The position numbers were made by a program, and so were the translations under genes. DNA of 64,000 bases from Castellaniella sp049671645 (GTDB lineage Bacteria > Pseudomonadota > Gammaproteobacteria > Burkholderiales > Burkholderiaceae_B), in assembly GCF_049671645.1 (NCBI RefSeq), contig NZ_JBATVG010000026.1, positions 1-64,000 of the forward strand, read 5' to 3'. Below the pieces are notes generated by a model. That model was not told the DNA's origin. It saw nothing but the letters and a program-made list of their open reading frames with translations, and ran no database searches. Below are positions 8,462 through 16,529 of the stretch, piece by piece; the first letter of the stretch is position 1; each line of letters begins with the position of its first letter.

Positions 8462-8486
8462 ATACCTGACTAAAACACTCAGCTTT
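8462..8486 (-). promoter_or_regulatory. Second IscR-like operator (distal)
   Basis: A second 25-bp site, 6 bp further upstream. Its right half AGTCAGGTAT matches the consensus fully; the left half (AAAGCTGAGT on the minus strand) is weaker. It covers the region where the -35 element for the TATACT box would lie. Two stacked sites suggest tight Fe-S-dependent repression, as at the E. coli iscR promoter. Confidence 0.65.
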
Positions 8487-8572
8487 AGGGGAATGCGCCC
8501 GCCATATCTTGACCAATATCAAGTCCCGGTTTCAGCCTTGGAATGAAAGGCCGTCGGATCGCCGGAAAGGCA

Positions 8573-8595
8573 AACGCCCCGGAGTCCGGGGCGTT
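8573..8595 (-). terminator. Hairpin terminator after the phosphatase gene
   Basis: The inverted repeat AACGCCCCGGA/TCCGGGGCGTT lies 68 bp downstream of the minus-strand phosphatase stop and upstream of the iscR promoter. The T-run is short, so termination strength is uncertain. Confidence 0.5.
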
Positions 8596-8662
8596 CATCA
8601 GGGGGCAAACACTTATGATATTGGCGAGAGAACGGCGCGCGGATCCGATGGCGGACCCGCGA

Positions 8663-9151
8663 TCAGGCCGCCTGATATTGCAGGGCGCGTTTGCGGACGA
8701 GTTCAAGAACCCCCTGGCAGGCGTCTTCGATATAGTCCAGGACCTTGTTGAAGCCTTCGGGACCGCCATAATAGGGGTCGGGCACGGTGGCTTCCTCATA
8801 TTCGTTCGAAAACCGCATCAGCAGCATGAGCTTATGCTGATAGATCTTCGGGCAACGCTGCTGCAGCGCAGACAGGTTTTCCCAATCCATGGCCAGGATC
8901 AGGTCGGCGTCGCGGAAGTCGTCAGCATCGATCTGGCGCGCCACGTAGGACGACAGATCGTAGCCGCGCTTGCGAGCCGCCGTCTGCGCGCGCGCATCGG
9001 GGGCCTCGCCCACGTGAAATTGGTGAGTGGCCGCCGAGTCGACGCAAATGGCATCGGAGAGACCGGCTTCATCGATCAGGTGCTGGAAGACACCCTGGGC
9101 GGAGGGGGAACGGCAGATATTGCCCGTGCAGACAAAAAGTACCTTATGCAT
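8663..9151 (-). CDS. Low-molecular-weight protein-tyrosine phosphatase
   Basis: This 162-residue cytoplasmic phosphatase has the P-loop C-x5-R-S at its N-terminus (CTGNICRSPSA, catalytic Cys8, Arg14) and the general-acid loop PDPYYGG near residue 125. Length and order match the LMW-PTP family (Wzb, PtpA, YfkJ). ATG 9151 starts at MHKVLFVCTGN, the family N-terminus; upstream in-frame residues are not conserved. There is no exopolysaccharide kinase or export gene nearby, so a Wzb-like role is not supported. It is a single-gene unit between uvrB and iscR. Confidence 0.92.
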   Translation of the reverse strand: MHKVLFVCTGNICRSPSAQGVFQHLIDEAGLSDAICVDSAATHQFHVGEAPDARAQTAARKRGYDLSSYVARQIDADDFRDADLILAMDWENLSALQQRCPKIYQHKLMLLMRFSNEYEEATVPDPYYGGPEGFNKVLDYIEDACQGVLELVRKRALQYQAA

Positions 9152-9281
9152 GATAGGTGAAAGTGTGAGGGAAAACCCGGAAATTGGCAAGCTTTTTCCC
9201 GTGAGATCCTTAAAAAAAACCTGTCATGTCAGAACTTTGCAGCGGGCAGGCGCCGCCGCCCGTCCGCTCCGGTTTTTGCGC

Positions 9282-11312
9282 TCAGGACAGCAGCGCCTGG
9301 TCCTTCAGGGCGCGCAAAGCGTCGCGTACCGCAGCCGCCTGCTCGAATTCCAGATTGCGGGCATGCTCGTTCATCTGTTGCTCCAGTCGCTTGATTTCGC
9401 GCGCCAGCGCCTTTTCATTGCCCAGCACGCTGGCATCGAAGGCCGGCGCATCCGCCATCAGGCTGGCCGCCGACGACACCCCGTCGATCAGGTCGCGCAC
9501 GGCCTTGGTGACCCCGCGCGCCGTGATGCCGTGTTCCGTATTGAATGCCTGCTGTCTTTCCCGGCGCCGGGCGGTTTCGTCCATGGCGCGGCGCATGGAG
9601 TCCGTCACCCGGTCGGCATACAGGATGGCCCGCCCGTTCAGATTGCGGGCGGCCCGGCCGATGGTCTGGATGAGGCTGCGTTCGGACCGCAGGAAGCCTT
9701 CCTTGTCGGCATCCAGGATGGCCACCAGGGACACTTCGGGGATGTCCAGGCCTTCGCGCAACAGATTGATGCCCACCAGCACGTCAAACGCCCCCAAACG
9801 CAGATCGCGGATGATCTCCACCCGCTCCACCGTATCGATGTCCGAATGCAGGTAGCGCACCTTCAGGCCGTTTTCCTGCAGATATTCGGTCAGGTCTTCG
9901 GCCATCCGCTTGGTCAGCGTCGTCACCAGCACGCGTTCATGCCGGGCGATGCGCAGCTTGGCTTCGCCCAGCAGGTCATCGACCTGGGTGGCGGCCGGCC
10001 GCAACTCGACTTCCGGGTCCACCAGGCCGGTCGGGCGCACGACCTGCTCGACGATCTCGTCGGCGTGGTCGGCCTCGTAGGGCCCCGGCGTGGCGGAGAC
10101 GAATACGCACTGTGGCATGCGGGCTTCGAATTCCTCCAGGCGCAAGGGCCGGTTGTCCAGCGCCGAAGGCAGGCGAAAACCGAACTGCACCAGGGTTTCC
10201 TTGCGCGAACGGTCGCCCCGATACATGCCGCCCAATTGGCCGATGGTGACGTGGCTCTCGTCGATGAACATCAGTGAACGGGCCGGCAGATAGTCGATCA
10301 GAGTGGGGGGCGGCTCGCCCGGGGCCGCCCCCGACAAATGTCGCGAATAATTTTCGATGCCCTTGCAAAAGCCCAGTTCCTGCAGCATCTCCAGATCGAA
10401 ACGGGTGCGTTGCTCCAGGCGCTGGGCCTCGACCAAATGGCCATCCGCGGTCAGGTGCGCCAGGCGGTCGCGCAGTTCGTCCTTGATGGTGTCGATGGCA
10501 TGCAGCACGGTCTCGCGCGGCGTGACGTAGTGCGAGCTGGGAAAGATCGTGAAACGCAGCAGATTCTGCACCAGCTTGCCCGTCAGAGGGTCAAACAGAT
10601 CCAGCGATTCGATTTCATCGTCGAACAGCGTGATGCGCAGGGCCTGTTCCGCATGCTCGGCCGGGAACACGTCAATGATCTCCCCGCGGGCGCGAAACGT
10701 GCCACGGGCGAAATCCATGTCATTGCGTTCGTACTGCATGGATACCAGTCGCGCCAGGATTTCCTGGCGGCCGACGTGATCGCCCGTGCGCAGGGTCAGC
10801 ACCATGGCATGATAATCAGCCGGGTTGCCGATCCCGTAGATGCACGACACCGTGCCCACGATGATGGTGTCCGGACGCTCCAGCAGGCTTTTGGTGGCCG
10901 ACAGGCGCATCTGTTCGATGTGCTCGTTGATGGACGAGTCCTTTTCGATGAACAGATCGCGCGAGGGCACATAGGCCTCGGGCTGATAGTAGTCGTAATA
11001 GGACACGAAATATTCCACCGCATTGCGGGGAAAGAATTCCCGCATCTCGGCGTATAGCTGGGCGGCCAGGGTCTTGTTGGGCGCCAGCACGATGGCCGGG
11101 CGCCCGGTGCGGGCAATGAGGTTCGCCATGGTGTAGGTCTTGCCCGACCCCGTCACCCCCAGCAGGGTCTGGCACATCAAGCCATCGCGCACGCCCGATT
11201 CCAGCGCGGCAATGGCCGCCGGCTGGTCGCCCGCCGGCGGATAAGGCTGATACAGTTGAAATGGGCTATCCGGGAAATGCACAAACCCCGGGGAATTTTG
11301 GCCGTTCTCCAT
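9282..11312 (-). CDS. uvrB: UvrABC excision nuclease subunit B
   Basis: This 676-residue DNA repair helicase-like protein verifies lesions and loads UvrC. Walker A is GVTGSGKT (52-59). The damage-probing beta-hairpin region YYDYYQPEAYVPSRD lies near 105-120, the helicase DEAD-like box is DESH, and motif VI is QTIGRAARN. The C-terminal UVR domain (about 637-672, REIKRLEQQMNEHARNLEFEQAAAVRD) binds UvrC. ATG 11312 gives the expected length; the frame runs far upstream in antisense to the next gene and that part is not coding. No clear LexA box is seen in the 93-bp divergent gap. Confidence 0.97.
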   Translation of the reverse strand: MENGQNSPGFVHFPDSPFQLYQPYPPAGDQPAAIAALESGVRDGLMCQTLLGVTGSGKTYTMANLIARTGRPAIVLAPNKTLAAQLYAEMREFFPRNAVEYFVSYYDYYQPEAYVPSRDLFIEKDSSINEHIEQMRLSATKSLLERPDTIIVGTVSCIYGIGNPADYHAMVLTLRTGDHVGRQEILARLVSMQYERNDMDFARGTFRARGEIIDVFPAEHAEQALRITLFDDEIESLDLFDPLTGKLVQNLLRFTIFPSSHYVTPRETVLHAIDTIKDELRDRLAHLTADGHLVEAQRLEQRTRFDLEMLQELGFCKGIENYSRHLSGAAPGEPPPTLIDYLPARSLMFIDESHVTIGQLGGMYRGDRSRKETLVQFGFRLPSALDNRPLRLEEFEARMPQCVFVSATPGPYEADHADEIVEQVVRPTGLVDPEVELRPAATQVDDLLGEAKLRIARHERVLVTTLTKRMAEDLTEYLQENGLKVRYLHSDIDTVERVEIIRDLRLGAFDVLVGINLLREGLDIPEVSLVAILDADKEGFLRSERSLIQTIGRAARNLNGRAILYADRVTDSMRRAMDETARRRERQQAFNTEHGITARGVTKAVRDLIDGVSSAASLMADAPAFDASVLGNEKALAREIKRLEQQMNEHARNLEFEQAAAVRDALRALKDQALLS

Positions 11313-11320
11313 CGCTCGTC

Positions 11321-11350
11321 TGGACACTATTCGGGTAAACCCCTTATTAT
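11321..11350 (+). promoter_or_regulatory. Candidate sigma-70 promoter for the aminotransferase
   Basis: TGGACA (11321-11326) and TATTAT (11345-11350) are separated by 18 bp in the divergent gap between uvrB and the aminotransferase, 56 bp before its ATG. The -10 is good and the -35 fair. Confidence 0.45.
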
Positions 11351-11405
11351 CCCATCGTTGGCCTCTGCGACCAAGACACCTTTTTCTCTGTCTCAACGGT
11401 ACCCC

Positions 11406-12611
11406 ATGTCCTCTATCTTCGCTTCCGTCGAACTCGCCCCTCGCGACCCCATTCTGGGCCTGAACGAACAATTCAAGGCCGACACCCGGTCCACCAAGGT
11501 CAATCTGGGCGTGGGCGTCTACACCGACGACACAGGCCGCATCCCGCTGCTGAAGGCCGTGCGTCAGGCCGAAGCCCAGCTCTTCGAGCAGGCCACGCCG
11601 CGCAACTACCTGCCCATCGACGGCATCCCCGGCTACAACCAGGGCGCCGCCACGCTGCTGTTGGGCGCGAAATCGCCGCTGCTGGCCGGGCACCGTTCCG
11701 TCACGGTCCAGACCCTGGGCGGCACCGGCGCACTGAAAGTCGGCGCCGATTTCCTGAAGCGCGTTCTGCCCAAGGCCCAGGTCGCCATCAGCAATCCCAG
11801 CTGGGCTAACCACGAGGCCCTGTTCTCCGCTGCCGGCTTTCCCATCGTCAGCTACGATTACTACGACGCTGCGACCCATGGCCTGAATTTCGATGGCATG
11901 CTGGCCTCGCTCAAGGCGCTGCCCGCCGGCACCATCGTCGTGCTGCACGCCTGCTGCCACAACCCCACCGGCGTGGACCCCAGCCCCGAACAATGGCGCG
12001 ACATCGCCCAGACCTTGCAGGCCGGCCAACTGGTGCCGTTCCTGGACATCGCCTATCAGGGCTTTGGCGCCGGCCTGGAAGAAGATGCCGCTGTCGTGCG
12101 TCTGTTCGCCGATCTGGGCATGACGATGTTCATCAGCTCCTCGTTCTCGAAATCGTTCTCGCTGTACGGCGAACGCGTCGGCGCCCTGACCCTGGTCACG
12201 GGTGACGACGAGGAAAGCGCCCGAGTGCTCAGCCAGTTGAAACGCGTCATCCGCACCAACTATTCCAACCCGCCCACCCATGGCGGCGCCCTGGTGTCCG
12301 CGGTGCTGAACACGCCGGAACTGTTCGCGCAGTGGGCCGAGGAACTGGCTGGCATGCGCGACCGCATCCGCGCCATGCGCCATCAGCTGGTCGAACAGAT
12401 TCATGCCCACGGCGTGGACCGGGACTTCGGCTTCGTCAAGGCGCAACGCGGCATGTTCTCCTATTCCGGCCTGACCAAGCCCCAGGTCGAACGCCTGCGT
12501 GAGGATTTCGGCATCTATGCCGTGGGCAGCGGTCGCATCTGCGTGGCGGCCCTGAACAGCGCCAACGTCGATTACGTGGCCCGCGCGATCGCCCAGGTCC
12601 TGAAGGGATGA
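11406..12611 (+). CDS. Aspartate/aromatic amino acid aminotransferase (AspC/TyrB family)
   Basis: This 401-residue PLP enzyme moves amino groups between amino acids (aspartate, tyrosine, phenylalanine) and 2-oxo acids. Family marks are NLGVGVYTDDTGRIPLLKAV near the N-terminus, the HACCHNPTGVDP segment, and the PLP lysine in SSSFSKSFSLYGERVGAL. ATG 11406 (MSSIFASVELAPRDPILGL) fits the family start. It is divergent from uvrB and monocistronic: the stop is followed at once by a structured repeat array. Whether it is an AspC or a TyrB by substrate preference cannot be settled from sequence. Confidence 0.93.
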   Translation: MSSIFASVELAPRDPILGLNEQFKADTRSTKVNLGVGVYTDDTGRIPLLKAVRQAEAQLFEQATPRNYLPIDGIPGYNQGAATLLLGAKSPLLAGHRSVTVQTLGGTGALKVGADFLKRVLPKAQVAISNPSWANHEALFSAAGFPIVSYDYYDAATHGLNFDGMLASLKALPAGTIVVLHACCHNPTGVDPSPEQWRDIAQTLQAGQLVPFLDIAYQGFGAGLEEDAAVVRLFADLGMTMFISSSFSKSFSLYGERVGALTLVTGDDEESARVLSQLKRVIRTNYSNPPTHGGALVSAVLNTPELFAQWAEELAGMRDRIRAMRHQLVEQIHAHGVDRDFGFVKAQRGMFSYSGLTKPQVERLREDFGIYAVGSGRICVAALNSANVDYVARAIAQVLKG

Positions 12612-12689
12612 GACTGGACATAGGGCAGTCCTGGAGGACTGCCCTATGCCTGGCGAATCCGAGCGGCATGCAGGCCGCGAGGTGGACGA
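12612..12689 (+). repeat. Two-hairpin repeat, tandem copy 1
   Basis: A 78-bp unit starting directly after the aminotransferase stop. Hairpin A is a 13-bp stem, CATAGGGCAGTCC, with a TGGA loop and a perfect complement. A spacer CTGGCGAATCCGA leads to hairpin B (GCGGC/GCCGC), then GAGGTGGACGA. It is the first of three head-to-tail units; related units occur near 62.7-63.3 kb. Confidence 0.8.
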
Positions 12690-12768
12690 GACTGGACGTA
12701 TAGCAGTCCACTACGGACTGCTATACGCCTGACGAATCCGAACCGCTTGCAAGCGGTGAGGTGGACGA
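12690..12768 (+). repeat. Two-hairpin repeat, tandem copy 2
   Basis: A 79-bp unit of the same order as copy 1. Hairpin A is CGTATAGCAGTCC with its complement; hairpin B is the perfect palindrome ACCGCTTGCAAGCGGT. Relative to copy 1 both arms of both stems have changed together (GGG/CCC to TA/TA, GCGGC/GCCGC to ACCGC/GCGGT), so pairing is kept. Confidence 0.8.
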
Positions 12769-12841
12769 GCCCAGGCATAGTCCCGGAGGACTGCCCTTTG
12801 CTGGCGAACCCAAGCGGACATGAAGGCCGCGAGGCGGACGA
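12769..12841 (+). repeat. Two-hairpin repeat, tandem copy 3 (degenerate)
   Basis: A 73-bp unit with a shortened left arm in hairpin A (only GTCC/GGAC remains well paired) and a weak hairpin B (GCGG/CCGC). The conserved tail GAGGCGGACGA still ends it. It appears to be a decayed copy. Confidence 0.65.
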
Positions 12842-12844
12842 TAC

Positions 12845-12871
12845 AAGGCCCGGACACTCCATCCGGGCCTT
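12845..12871 (+). terminator. Hairpin terminator upstream of lexA
   Basis: AAGGCCCGGA and TCCGGGCCTT pair around a short loop, directly after the repeat array. It probably insulates lexA from aminotransferase transcription. The T-tract is weak. Confidence 0.55.
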
Positions 12872-12892
12872 ATGCTTTCCAGGCCTAGCCGC

Positions 12893-12942
12893 TTGCCATA
12901 TCCAGGGGTTTCAGACAAAATACAGGCTGTGTTTTCATCCAG
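12893..12942 (+). promoter_or_regulatory. lexA promoter with SOS box
   Basis: TTGCCA (12893-12898) and CAAAAT (12916-12921) with 17-bp spacing form a plausible promoter. Just downstream, CTGTGTTTTCATCCAG (12927-12942) fits the LexA operator pattern CTG-N10-CAG and lies 9 bp before the lexA ATG, as expected for autorepression. Confidence 0.7.
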
Positions 12943-12951
12943 TAGCGCGCC

Positions 12952-13695
12952 ATGTCCCTGAAGCTTACTGCCCGCCAATCCCAGATCCTGGACCTGATCA
13001 TCCAGGCCATCACCCAGACAGGGCGTCCGCCCACCCGGGCCGAAATCGCCCGGGCGCTGGGTTTTCGTTCCGCCAACGCCGCCGAAGACCATCTGCGCGC
13101 CCTGGAACGCAAGGGCTACATCCTGCTGACGGCGGGCACCTCGCGCGGCATCCAGTTGACCACCCTGGCCCAAGCGGCCACACCGCAGCCCGCCCCGACG
13201 ACGCCTTCCCAGGCCGCGCAGGCCCAGGGCGACGCCGGCCGGGCCGCCGCCACGCGAACGATCCAACCGCCGCCCGGGGCTCCGATCTGGACGACGCCCT
13301 CGGACCAACGCCTGATTCCGCTCATCGGCCGTGTCGCCGCCGGCCATCCGATCCTGGCCGCCGAACACGTCGAACGCGAAGTCCCCCTGGCGCCGCATCT
13401 GTTCGATTCGGTCCCCGATTATCTGCTGCGGGTGCGGGGCAGCAGCATGCGCGACGCCGGCATCCTGGATGGCGACCTGCTGGCGGTGCGCAGCACGCCC
13501 GATGCCCGCCACGGCCAGATCGTCGTGGCCCGACTGGGCGACGACGTCACCGTCAAACGGCTGGATCATCAAGGCCAGCGCATCCGCCTGCTGCCGGAAA
13601 ACCCCGACTTCTCGCCCATCGTGGTGGGCGCGGGCGACGATTTCGCCATCGAAGGCATCGCCGTAGGCCTGATCCGCACAACGAATCTGCACTGA
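12952..13695 (+). CDS. lexA: SOS repressor LexA
   Basis: This 247-residue repressor blocks SOS genes until RecA-DNA filaments trigger self-cleavage. The N-terminal winged helix (1-70) includes RPPTRAEIARALGF. The C-terminal peptidase has the scissile Ala130-Gly131 (GRVAAGHP), catalytic Ser165 (GSSMRDAG) and Lys202 (VTVKRL). The linker between them (about 72-118) is long and rich in Ala, Pro and Gln, which accounts for the extra length over E. coli LexA (202). ATG 12952 matches the family N-terminus. An SOS box overlaps its own promoter. Confidence 0.96.
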   Translation: MSLKLTARQSQILDLIIQAITQTGRPPTRAEIARALGFRSANAAEDHLRALERKGYILLTAGTSRGIQLTTLAQAATPQPAPTTPSQAAQAQGDAGRAAATRTIQPPPGAPIWTTPSDQRLIPLIGRVAAGHPILAAEHVEREVPLAPHLFDSVPDYLLRVRGSSMRDAGILDGDLLAVRSTPDARHGQIVVARLGDDVTVKRLDHQGQRIRLLPENPDFSPIVVGAGDDFAIEGIAVGLIRTTNLH

Positions 13696-13797
13696 TCGGC
13701 CTCCTCCCGGGCCTGGCCGCCTGTCCCCTTTCAGCCGGAACTCCCGGCGCCCGCTCGTCCCCGCCAGAGCCCGGCCATTCATCCCCACCGAAAAAAA

Positions 13798-13826
13798 CAG
13801 GCCCCGCCCTTTTGGGGCGAGGCCTG
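13798..13826 (-). terminator. Rho-independent terminator of lon
   Basis: On the minus strand a GC stem (CAGGCC...GGCCTG with inner CGCCCC/GGGCG-type pairing) is followed by seven T (complement of A 13791-13797). It lies 90 bp after the lon stop and can serve the tig-clpP-clpX-lon transcript. Confidence 0.8.
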
Positions 13827-13916
13827 CTCGTCTTGCGAGAACCGCCATCCGCTGGCGTCTGTCCGGCCCCTTCACGCCCTTGGGCGGCCTGAGGAACCGA
13901 AGCCAAACGACACGCA

Positions 13917-16373
13917 TCAATGCTTGATCACGTCTCCCGAAGGCCCGGCAGGCTTGGCGGCCGCGACGGCCTCGGCCGCCAGGCGGGCGACTTCCTCGTC
14001 CGACAGAGGCGTGGGCATATGCTGCAAGGCGACCTCCAGCACCCGGTCGATCCAGCGCACCGGGATGATTTCCAGGTGGTTTTTCACGTTATCGGGGATT
14101 TCCGCCAGATCCTTGACGTTTTCTTCCGGGATCATCACGGTCTTGACGCCGCCACGATGGGCCGCCAGCAGCTTTTCCTTCAGGCCGCCGATTTCCAGCA
14201 CTTCGCCGCGCAGGGTGATCTCCCCGGTCATGGCCACATCCGCCCGCACGGGAATGCCCGTCAGGGCCGACACCATGGCGGTGGTAATGGCAATGCCGGC
14301 TGAAGGACCGTCCTTGGGCGTCGCGCCTTCCGGGAAGTGCACATGCAGATCGTGCTTTTCGAAGGTCTGATCGGCGATTCCCCAATGCCGGGCGCGGGCT
14401 CGCACCACGGTGCGGGCTGCCTCGACGGATTCCTTCATCACGTCGCCCAATGAGCCGGTGCGGGTGACGACGCCCTTGCCGGGCATATCGGCGACTTCGA
14501 TGGTCAACAGATCGCCGCCCACCTCCGTCCAGGCCAATCCCGTCACCTGCCCGATGCGGTCTTCCTTTTCGGCCACGCCGAAGCTGAAGCGACGCACGCC
14601 CAGGTAATCATCCAGGTTGTCGGAATCCACCGTCAGGGATTTCTGGATCTTGGTCGTCTTATGACCCTTGCCGACCGGGTTCGCCGTCAGCAGGCGCTTG
14701 ACCGCCTTGCGGCAGATCTTGGAGATTTCCCGCTCCAGCGCCCGCACCCCCGCCTCGCGCGTGTAGTAGCGCACGATATCGCGGATCGCGGCTTCGGTCA
14801 CCGTCAGTTCGCCGTCCTGCACGCCGTTGTTTTTCATCAGCTTGGGCAGCAGGTGATCAAAGGCGATGTGGACCTTTTCATCTTCCGTGTATCCCGACAG
14901 GCGGATGACCTCCATCCGGTCCAGCAGGGCCGGCGGAATGTTCAGCGTATTGCTGGTGGCCACGAACATCACATCGGACAGATCGAAATCGACCTCGATG
15001 TAGTGATCCTGGAACGTGTGATTCTGTTCCGGGTCCAGGACCTCCAGCAGCGCGGACGACGGGTCGCCCCTGAAATCGGCGCCAAGCTTGTCGATCTCGT
15101 CCAGCAGGAACAAGGGATTGCGCACACCGACCTTGCTCATGTTCTGCAGGATCTTGCCGGGCATGGAGCCGATGTAGGTGCGCCGGTGGCCGCGGATTTC
15201 GGCCTCATCGCGCACGCCGCCCAGGGCCATGCGCACGAACTTGCGATTGGTCGCTCGCGCCACGGACTGCCCCAGGGACGTCTTGCCCACGCCCGGAGGC
15301 CCCACCAGGCAAAGGATGGGCGCCTTGAGCTTCTCGACGCGCTGCTGCACGGCCAGGTACTCGACAATGCGTTCCTTGACCTTCTCCAGACCGTAGTGGT
15401 CGGCGTCCAGTACTTCTTCCGCGTTCTGCAGGGCATTGTTGACCCGGCTCTTTTTATGCCAGGGCAGGCCGATCAGGGTATCGATGTAGTTGCGCACCAC
15501 CGTGGCTTCGGCCGACATGGGCGACATCAGTTTCAGCTTTTTCAGCTCGCTATCGGCCTTTTTACGGGCTTCCTTGGACATGCGGGCGGCTGCGATCTTG
15601 CGTTCCAGCTCTTCGATGTCGGCGCCTTCCTCGCCCTCGCCCAGTTCCTTCTGGATGGCCTTGACCTGTTCATTCAGGTAGTAGTCGCGCTGGCTTTTCT
15701 CCATCTGCTTCTTGACCCGGCCGCGAATGCGCTTCTCGACCTGCAAGATATCGATTTCGGACTCCAGCTGCGCCAGCAGGGCTTCCAGGCGCTGCACGGC
15801 GCCTTCCATGTCCAGCAGGGACTGCTTCTGTTCGATCTTCAGCGGCAGGTGGGCCGCGATGGTATCCGCCAGACGGCCGGCATCTTCAATGCCGGTCAGG
15901 GAGGTGAGGATCTCCTGGGGGATTTTCTTGTTCAGCTTGACGTACTGTTCGAACTGGGCCAGCACGGCCCGGCGCAGGGCCTCGGCCTCCGCCTGGTCGG
16001 ACGCGTCTTCGACGATGCCCGTGACCCGGGCCGTGAAGTGGGTTTCGGCATCCGACACAGCATGGATGCGCGCCCGCTGCTGGCCTTCGACCAGAACCTT
16101 GACGGTTCCATCGGGCAGTTTGAGCATCTGCAGGATGTTGGCGGCGCAGCCGATGTCATACAGATCATCGGGCGTAGGGTCGTCCTTGCCGGCGGATTTC
16201 TGTGCAACCAGCATGATGCTGTTGCCGCCTTCCATGGCCAGTTCCAGCGCCTTGATCGAGCGGGGACGGCCCACGAACAGCGGGATGACCATATGCGGAA
16301 AGACCACGACGTCGCGCAGCGGCAGCAGCGGCAGATCCGCAGGTTCCTGGGTCAGAATCTGACTAGCAGACAT
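13917..16373 (-). CDS. lon: ATP-dependent protease La (Lon)
   Basis: This 818-residue cytoplasmic AAA+ protease degrades misfolded and regulatory proteins. It has the N-terminal substrate-binding domain (LPLLPLRDVVVFPHMVIPL, about 12-210), a coiled-coil segment, Walker A GPPGVGKTSLG near 360 and Walker B FLLDEIDKL. The C-terminal peptidase carries the catalytic Ser in KDGPSAGIA and the partner Lys about 43 residues later in GLKEKLLAAHRGG. ATG 16373 fits the family. It is the last gene of the tig-clpP-clpX-lon block, but a terminator-like hairpin separates it from clpX, so it probably also has its own promoter. Confidence 0.97.
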   Translation of the reverse strand: MSASQILTQEPADLPLLPLRDVVVFPHMVIPLFVGRPRSIKALELAMEGGNSIMLVAQKSAGKDDPTPDDLYDIGCAANILQMLKLPDGTVKVLVEGQQRARIHAVSDAETHFTARVTGIVEDASDQAEAEALRRAVLAQFEQYVKLNKKIPQEILTSLTGIEDAGRLADTIAAHLPLKIEQKQSLLDMEGAVQRLEALLAQLESEIDILQVEKRIRGRVKKQMEKSQRDYYLNEQVKAIQKELGEGEEGADIEELERKIAAARMSKEARKKADSELKKLKLMSPMSAEATVVRNYIDTLIGLPWHKKSRVNNALQNAEEVLDADHYGLEKVKERIVEYLAVQQRVEKLKAPILCLVGPPGVGKTSLGQSVARATNRKFVRMALGGVRDEAEIRGHRRTYIGSMPGKILQNMSKVGVRNPLFLLDEIDKLGADFRGDPSSALLEVLDPEQNHTFQDHYIEVDFDLSDVMFVATSNTLNIPPALLDRMEVIRLSGYTEDEKVHIAFDHLLPKLMKNNGVQDGELTVTEAAIRDIVRYYTREAGVRALEREISKICRKAVKRLLTANPVGKGHKTTKIQKSLTVDSDNLDDYLGVRRFSFGVAEKEDRIGQVTGLAWTEVGGDLLTIEVADMPGKGVVTRTGSLGDVMKESVEAARTVVRARARHWGIADQTFEKHDLHVHFPEGATPKDGPSAGIAITTAMVSALTGIPVRADVAMTGEITLRGEVLEIGGLKEKLLAAHRGGVKTVMIPEENVKDLAEIPDNVKNHLEIIPVRWIDRVLEVALQHMPTPLSDEEVARLAAEAVAAAKPAGPSGDVIKH

Positions 16374-16402
16374 GGTTGCTTCCTAAAACGGTTGAGTCCA
16401 AT

Positions 16403-16430
16403 AAAAAAGGAAGCGCAGGCTTCCTTTTTT
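16403..16430 (-). terminator. Terminator between clpX and lon
   Basis: AAAAAAGGAAGC, a short loop and GCTTCCTTTTTT form a symmetric hairpin with A and T runs, 100 bp after the clpX stop and 30 bp before the lon start codon. It can end the clpX transcript. Confidence 0.8.
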
Positions 16431-16529
16431 GTGTTGCCTGCTTACCCATATGGTGTCAGGTGCTGGGCTTTCAAGGCCCGGATGCCTGGGTCCAGTATAA
16501 GGGCAGAACCGGCCCGCCTGAAGCAATGA

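Noticed and set aside
11313..11405. A LexA box controlling uvrB
   Set aside because: No CTG-N10-CAG palindrome could be found in the divergent gap on either strand.
12612..12841. A CRISPR array
   Set aside because: The units are internally palindromic, differ throughout, and have no identical repeat/unique spacer alternation and no cas genes.
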